Of a stretch of 64,000 nt of DNA, positions 57,164 to 64,000 are shown in pieces; position 1 is the stretch's first letter; each line of letters starts with the position of its first letter. Source of the DNA: Parafrankia irregularis (GTDB lineage: Bacteria; Actinomycetota; Actinomycetes; Frankiales; Frankiaceae); assembly GCF_001536285.1 (NCBI RefSeq), contig NZ_FAOZ01000007.1:137360-201359 (forward strand). The letters run 5' to 3'. The translations under genes and the position numbers were made by a program. The notes under the pieces were generated by a model. It was not told where the DNA came from. It searched no databases and was given only the letters and a program-made list of their open reading frames with translations.

Positions 57164-58201
57164 GTGGGGCAGTTGCGCGTCGTTCAGTGGGCCACCGGGA
57201 ACATCGGCACCTACGCGCTGCGCGAGGTGATCGCGCATCCGGAGCTGGAGCTTGCCGGCGTCTTCGTCCACGGCGCCGAGAAGGTCGGCCGCGATGCCGG
57301 GGACCTGTGCGGCGTGGGTGCGACCGGCGTCGTCGCGACGGGTGACGTCGAGCAGATCCTGGCGCTGGGCGCGGACTGCGTCCTGTACATGCCGCGGTAC
57401 TTCGACGCCGGCGAGGTGTGCCGCATCCTCGCCTCGGGCGCGAACATCGTGACGACCCGCGGGGAGTTCCACCGGCCGGCCGGCATGGATCCCGAGGTCC
57501 GCCGGCAGGTGGAGGCGGCCTGTGAGCAGGGCGGCACGTCGGTGCACAGCACCGGCAGCAGCCCGGGCTTCATCACCGAGGCCGTGCCGCTGGTGCTGTC
57601 GTCGATCCAGCGCCGCCTGGACCGGCTCGCCATCCAGGAGTTCGCGGACCTGTCCCGGCGGGACTCCCCGGGCCTGCTGTTCGACGTCATGGGCTTCGGG
57701 CGGCCACCGGCGGCGGTGGACGAGGCGCGGCTGACCCACGGCCGGATCAGCTTCGGGCCCTCGCTGCTGCTGATCGCCGAGACCCTCGGGATCAGGATCG
57801 ACACACTGGAGGCGTCCGGTGAGGTCGCCACCTCGCCGCGCCCGGTGCACATCGCCGCGGGGACCCTGGAGCCAGGGACGGTGGCGGCCCAGCGGCTGAC
57901 GGTCGCCGGGATCCGCGACGGCCGCGAGGTCCTGAGCTTCCGGGCGAACTGGTACTGCACCCGTGACCTCGAACCGGCCTGGGACCTGCGTGACACCGGT
58001 TGGCACATCGACCTCGAGGGCGACGCCCCGCTCGACATCGCGCTGCGGTTCCCGTTCCCGCTGGAGCAGATGGCGGCGATCTCACCGGCCTACACCGCCA
58101 ACCGGGCGGTCAACGCGGTGCCGATCGTGTGCGCTGCGACGCCCGGGATCCGCACCTCGGTGGACCTGCCGCAGATCGTCGCGAGCAGCCTCGCGTCCTA
58201 G
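57164..58201 (+). CDS. DapB-like dehydrogenase (dihydrodipicolinate reductase N-terminal fold)
   Basis: A 345-residue NAD(P)-binding protein. The N-terminal motif is VVQWATGNIGTYALREVIAHPELELAGVFVHG in pieces (about 6-37), with the GxxGxxG-like TGNIGTYAL. This is the group annotated as dihydrodipicolinate-reductase-like or 2,4-diaminopentanoate-dehydrogenase-like, common in actinobacterial steroid and lipid clusters and of mostly unknown substrate. CVLYMPRYFD and HSTGSSPGFITEAVPLVL are typical of the group. The GTG at 57164 has GAGGGGAAG upstream. It stands alone before a repeat block. Confidence 0.82.
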   Translation: MGQLRVVQWATGNIGTYALREVIAHPELELAGVFVHGAEKVGRDAGDLCGVGATGVVATGDVEQILALGADCVLYMPRYFDAGEVCRILASGANIVTTRGEFHRPAGMDPEVRRQVEAACEQGGTSVHSTGSSPGFITEAVPLVLSSIQRRLDRLAIQEFADLSRRDSPGLLFDVMGFGRPPAAVDEARLTHGRISFGPSLLLIAETLGIRIDTLEASGEVATSPRPVHIAAGTLEPGTVAAQRLTVAGIRDGREVLSFRANWYCTRDLEPAWDLRDTGWHIDLEGDAPLDIALRFPFPLEQMAAISPAYTANRAVNAVPIVCAATPGIRTSVDLPQIVASSLAS

Positions 58202-58270
58202 GTTCTCCGCAGGTCGGCGGTTGATTTCCACTTCGCGAGAATGTAACTTTCGGACCTCGTGAGGCTGTGA

Positions 58271-58346
58271 GCCCGTGAGACCGTGAGCTCGGGAGTTCAC
58301 GGGCTCCGGAGTTCACGGGCTCGGGAGCTCACGGGCCCGTGAGCTC
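58271..58346. repeat. GTGAGCTC/GAGTTCAC repeat block with a 22-bp perfect palindrome
   Basis: Three 16-bp direct copies (58291-58306, 58307-58322, 58323-58338; unit GGGAGTTCACGGGCTC with few changes) follow related inverted pieces (GTGAGCCC, GTGAGCTC). The last copy forms a perfect 22-bp palindrome at 58325-58346: GAGCTCACGGG and its reverse complement. It lies between the reductase stop (58201) and the CoA-transferase start (58379), so terminator and operator roles are both possible. Confidence 0.8.
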
Positions 58347-58378
58347 GTGGACAGCAGCGCGATCGCGAAGGGTGCCGC

Positions 58379-59584
58379 ATGAAGCCGCTCGACGGAGTCA
58401 GGGTTCTCGAAGTGGCGATGTACGGCTTCGTGCCGTCCGCGGGCGGTGTGCTCGCGGACTGGGGCGCCGAGGTCATCAAGATCGAGCACGCGGTGACCGG
58501 CGACCCGCAGCGGGGCCTGAAGCAGACCGGCAACCTGAAGGTCGGCGACGGGCCGAACCCGAACATCTGGCACGCCAACCGCGGCAAGCGCAGCCTCGGC
58601 CTCGACATGTCCCGGCCCGAGGGCAAGGAGATCCTCGACGAACTGGTCCGCCGCGCGGACGTCTTCCTCACCAGCTTCCTGCCCCGCTCGCGCCAGAAGC
58701 TCGGCATCGACGTCGAGGACATCCGGAAGCTGAACCCGCAGGTCATCTACGCCCGGGGCAGCGCCCTGGGGCCGCGCGGCCCGGAGTCGGACAAGGGCGG
58801 CTTCGACATGACGGCCTTCTGGTCGCGGGCCTCGTCGGCGGCCAGCATCACCCCGAGCGGCCACGAGGGCATCACCCCGCCGCCCGGGCCCGCCTACGGC
58901 GACACGATCTCGGGCACGAACCTCGCCGGGGGCATCGCCGCGGCGCTGTTCCGGCGCGAGCGCACCGGCGAGCCGTCGGTCGTGGACGTCTCCCTGCTGG
59001 GCAGTGGGCTGTGGGCGATGGGCCAGACGATCTCCCTGTCCATGCTGCTGGACGAGCCGCTGCAGGCCCCGGCGGCAGGCGCGCACGGCTCGCCGAGCAA
59101 CCCGCTCTCCGGGCTCTACCGCACCTCGGACGGCCGCTTCCTCTCGCTGGTCATGCTCCAGCCGGGCCGGTACTGGCCGGACGTCGTCCGCCACATCGAC
59201 CGCCCGGAGCTCGCCGACGACCCGCGGTTCTCCTCCGCCGAGCAGATCGCCGCGCACACGGCGGAGGCGGTCGAGATCCTGCGGGAGGCGTTCGCCGCGC
59301 GCACGCTCGCGGAGTGGACGGAGCGCCTGGGCACGCTGTCCGGCCCGTGGGCGCCGGTGCAGGACTCGCTCCAGGTCAGCGGCGACCCGCAGATCCGGGC
59401 CAACGAGTACCTGCTGTCCGCCGGCGACCTGGAGCTGGTCTCCAGCCCGGTCCAGTTCGACGTGCAGGCGCCCGAGCTGGGCCCGGCGCCGGACTTCGCC
59501 GCGCAGACCGAGGAGATCCTCCTGGAGCTGGGGCTGGACTGGGAGCGGATCATCGAGCTGAAGACCGCCGGCGCGGTCACCTGA
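58379..59584 (+). CDS. CaiB/BaiF (family III) CoA-transferase
   Basis: A 401-residue family III CoA-transferase: DGVRVLEVAMYGFVPSAGGVLADWGAEVIKIEH in pieces at the N-terminus, then HANRGKRSLGLDMSRPEG, and PSVVDVSLLGSGLWAMGQ with the catalytic Asp at about 203. Almost every block has its counterpart in the 54287-55504 protein (for example NPLSGLYRTSDGRF against NPLTGNYRTSDGRW), marking them as paralogs. Plus-strand single gene, with GAAGGG before the ATG. Transfers CoA to a carboxylic acid intermediate; identity unknown. Confidence 0.9.
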   Translation: MKPLDGVRVLEVAMYGFVPSAGGVLADWGAEVIKIEHAVTGDPQRGLKQTGNLKVGDGPNPNIWHANRGKRSLGLDMSRPEGKEILDELVRRADVFLTSFLPRSRQKLGIDVEDIRKLNPQVIYARGSALGPRGPESDKGGFDMTAFWSRASSAASITPSGHEGITPPPGPAYGDTISGTNLAGGIAAALFRRERTGEPSVVDVSLLGSGLWAMGQTISLSMLLDEPLQAPAAGAHGSPSNPLSGLYRTSDGRFLSLVMLQPGRYWPDVVRHIDRPELADDPRFSSAEQIAAHTAEAVEILREAFAARTLAEWTERLGTLSGPWAPVQDSLQVSGDPQIRANEYLLSAGDLELVSSPVQFDVQAPELGPAPDFAAQTEEILLELGLDWERIIELKTAGAVT

Positions 59585-59607
59585 GCCGCGCCGCACGTAC
59601 GCGGGCA

Positions 59608-59666
59608 GCGGGACCGCGCGTTGCGGGACCGCGTTGCGATCAGCGGGACCGCGTTGCGGGACCGCG
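59608..59666. repeat. Four copies of GCGGGACCGCG
   Basis: The 11-mer occurs at 59608-59618, 59623-59633, 59643-59653 and 59656-59666, with spacings of 15, 20 and 13 bases. It follows the CoA-transferase stop and precedes the convergent enoyl-CoA hydratase stop at 59742. GCGG and CCGC ends let each copy form a small hairpin. Confidence 0.7.
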
Positions 59667-59741
59667 CGTCACCGGCCTCGGCCGCGGCCGGGACCCGATC
59701 GGGCGCTCTTGCGGCCGGTCGGGTCCGGGCGGCCGGCACGG

Positions 59742-60485
59742 TCAGCGGGCGCGCTTGGCGCCGGCCCGCTCCACGGCGGCCCAGTGCTCGTCGTCCACCC
59801 ACAGCCGGGCGAAGGTCCGGGCCGCGTCCTCGGCGTGTGCCTCGGTCAGCGGCGCACCGGCGGCGCGGCGCAGGACGTGCTTGATGCCGCGGGCGGGCGC
59901 GCCGGTGAGGGAGTGGGCCAGTGCCCGCCAGCCCTCGTCGAAGGTGGCCCGCGGCAGGACCTGGTCGACCAGCCCGAGGCGCTCGGCCTCGGCGGCGGTC
60001 AGGACCCGGCCGGTGCCGGCGAGCAGCAGCGCGCGGCCGGGCCCGACCAGCTCGGCCAGCCGTTCGGCGCCGCCCCATGCCGGCATGATCGCCAGCGTCG
60101 ACTGGGTGAATCCGATCTTGATGTCGTCGGCGGCGACGCGGATGTCGGCGGCCACCGCGACCTCGGCGCCGCCGCCCAGGGCGTGCCCGTTGACGGCGGC
60201 GATCACCGGGGCGGGAAACGCGGCGAGCCGGTCGCAGATGGCGCGCATCCGCAGGGCCATGGCCGTCGCCTCGTCCTCGGTGCGCAGGGCGGCGAGTTCC
60301 TTGAGGTCGCCGCCGGAGACGAACGCCCGGTCGCCGGCGCCCCGGATGACCAGGGCCCCGGCGCCGTCAGCGGCGTCGAGGGCCTTCTCCAGCTCACCCA
60401 TGGTGGCCAGGGAGATGGCGTTGCGCGCCTCGGGCCGGTCGATCGTGATGACGGCGAGCCCGGCGTCCAGCTCAAGATCAATCAT
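59742..60485 (-). CDS. Enoyl-CoA hydratase/isomerase family protein
   Basis: A 247-residue crotonase-fold protein. The oxyanion-hole segments are AFVSGGDLKELAAL (about 54-67) and VNGHALGGGAEVAVAAD (about 98-114). The position of the first catalytic Glu of hydratases (E144 in rat ECH) reads LAIMPAWGGAERLAELVG (about 131-148), in which the usual acidic residue is absent before the GGAxRL block, while the second acidic position follows later. Activity could therefore be isomerase or a specialised lyase. The ATG at 60485 has CTGGAG upstream. Divergent from the acyl-CoA synthetase gene. Confidence 0.85.
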   Translation of the reverse strand: MIDLELDAGLAVITIDRPEARNAISLATMGELEKALDAADGAGALVIRGAGDRAFVSGGDLKELAALRTEDEATAMALRMRAICDRLAAFPAPVIAAVNGHALGGGAEVAVAADIRVAADDIKIGFTQSTLAIMPAWGGAERLAELVGPGRALLLAGTGRVLTAAEAERLGLVDQVLPRATFDEGWRALAHSLTGAPARGIKHVLRRAAGAPLTEAHAEDAARTFARLWVDDEHWAAVERAGAKRAR

Positions 60486-60504
60486 GGACCCAACTCCAGG
60501 TTGA

Positions 60505-60515
60505 GAATACAATTC
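60505..60515. promoter_or_regulatory. Palindrome GAAT-ACA-ATTC, operator candidate
   Basis: An 11-bp perfect odd palindrome in an AT-rich patch between the divergent hydratase (start 60485) and acyl-CoA synthetase (start 60675). A similar GAATGTAAC stretch occurs near 58240 and its reverse-complement-like GTAACATTC at 60528-60536, which may be further half-sites. Confidence 0.5.
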
Positions 60516-60674
60516 TAAATGTGGAGAGTAACATTCCCGCCTAAAATCCAGAGTTCCCCTGTGAGATTGCCGGCCTTCCGCCGCACACGGATGCCGGCGG
60601 CCCGCGGGGTACCTGTGGAACCTGCCCGAGTGTCCTGGGAGAGTCCGGGAATCGCACAGATCGGAGCTCACGCG

Positions 60675-62255
60675 ATGCGCACGGTCCCCCCCGAGCTGGT
60701 CAGGCGGTACGAGTCCGAGGGCTGGTGGACGTCCGAGACGCTGGGCGACATCCTGGCCACGGGCCTGGCGGCCGCGCCGGACGCGCAGTTCCGGGTCCAC
60801 TCGGCGGTGCGGCCGTGGAACGGCACGTTCCGCGAGGTCGAGCAGGTCGCGCGCCGGCTGGCGGCCGGGCTGCGCGCCCGCGGGGTCGGCCCCGGCGACG
60901 TCGTGGTGTTCCAGCTGCCGAACTGGATGGAGGCGGCGGCGACCTTCTGGGCCTCGGCGTTACTCGGCGCGGTCGTGGTGCCGGTGGTGCACTTCTACGG
61001 CCGTAAGGAGGTCGGCTACATCCTGGAACGGACGTCGCCGAAGGTCTTCGTCACCGCGCAGGGCTTCGGGCGGCTGGAGTTCCAGCCCGACCTCGTCGCC
61101 GGAGTGCCCGTCGTCGGCGTGGTGGGGCGCGGGAGCGGCGAGCCGCTGGCGTTCGACGACCTGCTCGCCGACGACCCGATGCCCGGCACCGTCGCGGCGG
61201 ACCCGGGCGCCCCGGCGGTGATCGCGTTCACCTCCGGCACCACCCGCGACCCCAAGGGCGTCATCCACAGCCATCGGACGCTCGGCTTCGAGACCCGCCA
61301 GCTCGCCGGCCTCTACCCCCCGGACCGCGGCCGCCAGCTCACCGCCGCGCCGATCGGGCACTTCATCGGCATGCTGAACGCCTTCCTCATCCCGGTGCTG
61401 GAAGGACGTCCGATCAACCTGGCCGACGTCTGGGACCCGGCGCAGGCGCTGGAGCTGATGCGCACCGGCGGCCTCACCGTCGGCGGCGGCGCCACGTACT
61501 TCATGACCAGTCTGCTGGACCACCCCGACTTCACCCCCGAGCACCTGGTCGGGATGCGCTACGCCGGGCTCGGCGGGTCGTCGGTGCCGGCGGCGGTCAC
61601 CACCCGGCTGGACGACCTGGGCATCACGGTGTTCCGCTCCTACGGCAGCACCGAGCATCCCTCGATCACCGGCTCCCGGTACACCGCGGGACCGGACAAG
61701 CGCCTGTTCACCGACGGGGATGTCCTACCCGGGGTGGAGATCCGGCTCGAACCGGACGGGGAGATCCTCAGCCGGGGCCCGGACCTGTGCCTGGGCTACC
61801 TCGACGACGAGCTGACCGCGCAGGTCTTCGACGCCGACGGCTGGTACCGCACCGGCGACGTAGGGGTGCTCGACGCCGACGGCTACCTGACGATCGTCGA
61901 CCGCAAGGCCGACTTCATCATCCGCGGCGGGGAGAACATCAGCGCGCTGGAGGTCGAGGAGGTGCTGCTGACCATGCCCGGTGTCGCCGAGGCCGCGGTG
62001 GTCGCGGCGCCCGACGCCCGGCTCGGTGAGCACGCCGCCGCGGTGCTGCGCCTGCAGGACGGGGCCGCGCTGCCGACCCTGGACGCGGTGCGCGCGCACT
62101 TCCAGCAGGCGGGGCTGGCCCGGCAGAAGTGGCCCGAGGAGCTGGTCGAGATCGAGGACTTCCCGCGCACCCCCAGCGGTAAGATCCAAAAGGCCGTGCT
62201 GCGGGCAGTCATCGCACGTCGGGAAGACATTGCGGCACAGCGGGGAAGAGAATAG
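60675..62255 (+). CDS. Acyl-CoA synthetase (ANL superfamily AMP-dependent ligase)
   Basis: A 526-residue fatty-acid-type CoA ligase. The P-loop is AFTSGTTRDPKGVIHSH (about 183-199), the A5 motif FRSYGSTEHPS, A7 WYRTGDVGVLD, A8 IVDRKADFIIRGGENIS and the catalytic-Lys motif SGKIQKAVLR near 505. In the A3 motif the usual TSGTTGxPKG is TSGTTRDPKG. I use the ATG at 60675 with GGAG upstream because conserved sequence begins there; open frame continues to 60519 but is low complexity. Activates a carboxylic acid of the cluster pathway with CoA. Confidence 0.9.
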   Translation: MRTVPPELVRRYESEGWWTSETLGDILATGLAAAPDAQFRVHSAVRPWNGTFREVEQVARRLAAGLRARGVGPGDVVVFQLPNWMEAAATFWASALLGAVVVPVVHFYGRKEVGYILERTSPKVFVTAQGFGRLEFQPDLVAGVPVVGVVGRGSGEPLAFDDLLADDPMPGTVAADPGAPAVIAFTSGTTRDPKGVIHSHRTLGFETRQLAGLYPPDRGRQLTAAPIGHFIGMLNAFLIPVLEGRPINLADVWDPAQALELMRTGGLTVGGGATYFMTSLLDHPDFTPEHLVGMRYAGLGGSSVPAAVTTRLDDLGITVFRSYGSTEHPSITGSRYTAGPDKRLFTDGDVLPGVEIRLEPDGEILSRGPDLCLGYLDDELTAQVFDADGWYRTGDVGVLDADGYLTIVDRKADFIIRGGENISALEVEEVLLTMPGVAEAAVVAAPDARLGEHAAAVLRLQDGAALPTLDAVRAHFQQAGLARQKWPEELVEIEDFPRTPSGKIQKAVLRAVIARREDIAAQRGRE

Positions 62256-62284
62256 GGTTCTCCATATCAGTAAGGGAGGATCTC

Positions 62285-63463
62285 ATGCCTACGCGAGTGT
62301 CGCCGTACCCCGTCTTCGACGCGGACAACCACCTGTACGAGACCGAGGACGCCTTCACCAAGTTCCTGCCGGAGGCATACAGGGGCGCGATCCGGTACGT
62401 CCAGGTGGACGGCCGCACGAAGATCGCGATCCGGGGCCAGATCAGCGACTACATCCCCAACCCGACCTTCGAGGTCGTCGCCCGGCCGGGCGCCCAGGAG
62501 GAGTTCTTCAAGATCGGGAACCCCGAGGGCAAGTCCTACCGTGAGATCATCGGCAAGCCGATACGGTCGATCCCGGCCTTCCGCGAGCCGAAGTCCCGCA
62601 TCGAGCTGATGAACGAGCAGGGCCTCGAGCGGACGCTGATGTTCCCGACGCTGGCGAGCCTCATCGAGGAGCGCATGCGGGACGACCCGGAACTGACGCA
62701 TGTCGTCATCCACGCCCTCAACGAGTGGCTGTACGAGACCTGGCAGTTCAACTACGAGAACCGCATCTTCACCACGCCGGTCATCACCCTGCCGATCGTC
62801 GAGAAGGCGATCGAGGAGCTGGAGTGGGTCGTGGCGCGCGGGGCGAAGGCCGTCCTGATCCGGCCGGCGCCGGTGCCCGGTTTCAACGGCTCACGGTCCT
62901 TCGGCCTGCCGGAGTTCGACCCGTTCTGGGAGCGGGTCGTGCACCACAACATCCTGGTCGGCCTGCACTCCTCGGACAGCGGCTACAACCGCTACACCCA
63001 GGACTGGGAGGGCAAGGTCCGCGAGTACCTGCCGTTCCAGCCGGACGCCTTCCGCATGTTCGGCCAGTGGCGCCCCATCCAGGACACGGTGGCCGCGCTG
63101 GTCTGCCACGGTGCGCTGTCCAGGTTCCCGACGCTGAAGATCGCGGTCATCGAGAACGGCGCGTCCTGGGTCGCCCCACTGCTCTCCGAGCTGAAGGACA
63201 TCTACAAGAAGTACCCGCAGCAGTTCCTGGAGAACCCGATCGAGGTGGTCCGGCGCAACGTCCACGTCAGCCCCTTCTGGGAGGAGGACATGGGCAAGCT
63301 CTCCGAGCTGATCGGGGTCGAGCGGGTGCTCTTCGGCTCCGACTACCCGCACCCCGAGGGCCTCGGCGACCCGGTGAGCTATGTCGAGGTGCTCAAGGAC
63401 CTCAGCGCGGAGGACCAGGCCAAGATCATGGGCGGCAACCTGGCCAGGCTGATCGACGCATGA
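62285..63463 (+). CDS. Amidohydrolase family protein (TIM-barrel)
   Basis: A 392-residue amidohydrolase-2 type TIM barrel: YPVFDADNHLYETEDAFTKFLPE at the N-terminus, with the D-x-x-x-H-like metal motif as DADNH; then GARAV-like strand ARGAKAVLIRPAPVPG, HHNILVGLHSSDSGYNRY, and near the C-terminus FGSDYPHPEG with the conserved Asp. GGGAGG precedes the ATG. The gene is 29 bases after the acyl-CoA synthetase and overlaps the next ligase by ATGA, so the three form an operon. Related to the protein at 35029-36312. Exact reaction unknown; ring-cleavage or decarboxylation steps have been shown for relatives. Confidence 0.87.
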   Translation: MPTRVSPYPVFDADNHLYETEDAFTKFLPEAYRGAIRYVQVDGRTKIAIRGQISDYIPNPTFEVVARPGAQEEFFKIGNPEGKSYREIIGKPIRSIPAFREPKSRIELMNEQGLERTLMFPTLASLIEERMRDDPELTHVVIHALNEWLYETWQFNYENRIFTTPVITLPIVEKAIEELEWVVARGAKAVLIRPAPVPGFNGSRSFGLPEFDPFWERVVHHNILVGLHSSDSGYNRYTQDWEGKVREYLPFQPDAFRMFGQWRPIQDTVAALVCHGALSRFPTLKIAVIENGASWVAPLLSELKDIYKKYPQQFLENPIEVVRRNVHVSPFWEEDMGKLSELIGVERVLFGSDYPHPEGLGDPVSYVEVLKDLSAEDQAKIMGGNLARLIDA

Positions 63464-64000
63464 AGTGGGAGACCATCCCGGAGATGGTGCTCAGCACCGC
63501 CGACCGCTTCGGTGACGCCGAAGCGGTCGTCGACGGGGCACTGCGCCTCACCTACACCGAGCTGGTGGGCCGGGTCCGCACCGCCGCGGGTTCCTTCGTG
63601 GCGGCGGGCGTCGGCAAGGGCGACCGGGTGGCGATCTGGGCGCCGAACTCCGCCGAGTGGATCATCGCGGCCTTCGGGCTGCTGACCGCCGGCGGGGTGC
63701 TGGTGCCCGTGAACACCCGCTACAAGGCCGAGGAGGCGAACGACATCCTCACCCGCAGCGGGGCGAGGATGGTCCTGGTCCAGGAGGGCTTCCTCGGGCA
63801 GGCGTACGCCGGTATCACCGCCGTGCCCGCCGTCGACATCAAGTCGGGCTTCCTGACCTCCGGGGCGCCGCTGGACGCACCGGTGGTCACCGATGGTGAC
63901 GACATCGCCGACATCCTGTTCACGTCCGGGACGACCGGGCGGCCCAAGGGCGTCATGATGAACCACCACCAGACGCTGCGGCTGTACGCGGAGTGGTGCT
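63460..64000 (+). CDS. Acyl-CoA synthetase (FadD3-like), N-terminal part cut by window end
   Basis: The first 180 residues of an ANL-family CoA ligase. The N-terminus (ETIPEMVLSTADRFGDAEAVVDGALRLTYTELVGRV) and the phosphate loop ILFTSGTTGRPKGVMM (about 151-166) are complete. Blocks such as DRVAIWAPNSAEWIIAAFGLLTAGGVLVPVNTRYKAEEANDIL in pieces resemble mycobacterial FadD3, the HIP-CoA ligase of steroid ring C/D degradation, but the substrate-defining part lies outside the window. The ATG overlaps the amidohydrolase stop as ATGA, so translation is coupled. Confidence 0.85.
   Translation, partial: MKWETIPEMVLSTADRFGDAEAVVDGALRLTYTELVGRVRTAAGSFVAAGVGKGDRVAIWAPNSAEWIIAAFGLLTAGGVLVPVNTRYKAEEANDILTRSGARMVLVQEGFLGQAYAGITAVPAVDIKSGFLTSGAPLDAPVVTDGDDIADILFTSGTTGRPKGVMMNHHQTLRLYAEWC

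Noticed and set aside
58339-60504. A 721-residue plus-strand open frame
   Set aside because: It overlaps the CoA-transferase in another frame and runs antisense to the enoyl-CoA hydratase; composition is Arg/Pro-rich.

Overview
The window is GC-rich DNA with dense, often overlapping genes, frequent GTG starts and GGAGG-type ribosome binding sites. The gene content (mycolata-like lipid or steroid catabolism genes, SpoIIE-type phosphatases, small DUF2795 and GlsB proteins, PadR and HxlR regulators) points to a high-GC actinobacterium. A soil or plant-associated lineage such as Frankiaceae fits best, but this is inferred from gene content, not from a marker gene. I saw no rRNA, tRNA, transposase, phage gene or CRISPR array.

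Region 1 (1-2.4 kb) holds the end of an SRPBCC protein gene, a GlsB-type membrane protein, a small membrane protein and a DUF2795 protein. Region 2 (2.45-18.1 kb) is the most distinctive part: two divergent, tightly overlapping operons for heptose sugar-nucleotide synthesis and transfer. The minus operon (12.3 to 2.45 kb) encodes GT4, GT9, GmhB phosphatase, GT9, GT4, a single-chain GmhA-HldE fusion, an SDR and another GT9. The plus operon (12.46 to 16.9 kb) encodes GT9, GT2, a second stand-alone HldE and another glycosyltransferase, followed by an epimerase-like SDR. A fifth GT9 lies at 26.3-27.4 kb. Together GmhA, HldE and GmhB cover every step from sedoheptulose 7-phosphate to ADP-D-glycero-beta-D-manno-heptose, normally a precursor of Gram-negative LPS core, here in an organism that should lack LPS. 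The glycan being built is unknown.

Region 3 (18.1-29.7 kb) is a stress and housekeeping stretch: a zinc alcohol dehydrogenase, an unknown helical protein, a SpoIIE-type phosphatase, a hemerythrin, an SDR, two ferritin-like proteins, the fifth GT9, and a complete SRPBCC gene closely similar to the one cut by the left window edge.

Region 4 (29.8-36.9 kb) is a minus-strand acyl-CoA catabolism operon: DUF35 zinc-ribbon protein, amidohydrolase, a double CaiB/BaiF CoA-transferase in one chain, a PadR regulator and a thiolase-like protein. A truncated acyl-CoA synthetase lies downstream. Region 5 (37-48.9 kb) holds signalling and miscellaneous genes: a membrane SpoIIE phosphatase, a GAF-EAL protein, a membrane GGDEF-EAL-GAF protein with a degenerate GGDTF motif, a CadD remnant, an imine-reductase-like enzyme with a divergent HxlR regulator, a subtilase, and a DEAD-box RNA helicase.

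Region 6 (49.3-64 kb) returns to CoA-thioester catabolism: P450, a DUF35-thiolase fusion, a double-hotdog protein, three SDR or reductase-like enzymes, two CoA-transferases, an enoyl-CoA hydratase, two acyl-CoA synthetases (the second cut by the window end) and an amidohydrolase. The combination resembles actinobacterial breakdown of steroids or related polycyclic or branched acids: P450 oxidation, CoA activation, beta-oxidation-like steps, then an Ltp2-type retro-aldol cleavage. The actual substrate cannot be read from the sequence. Short tandem repeats and palindromes are unusually common between genes here.
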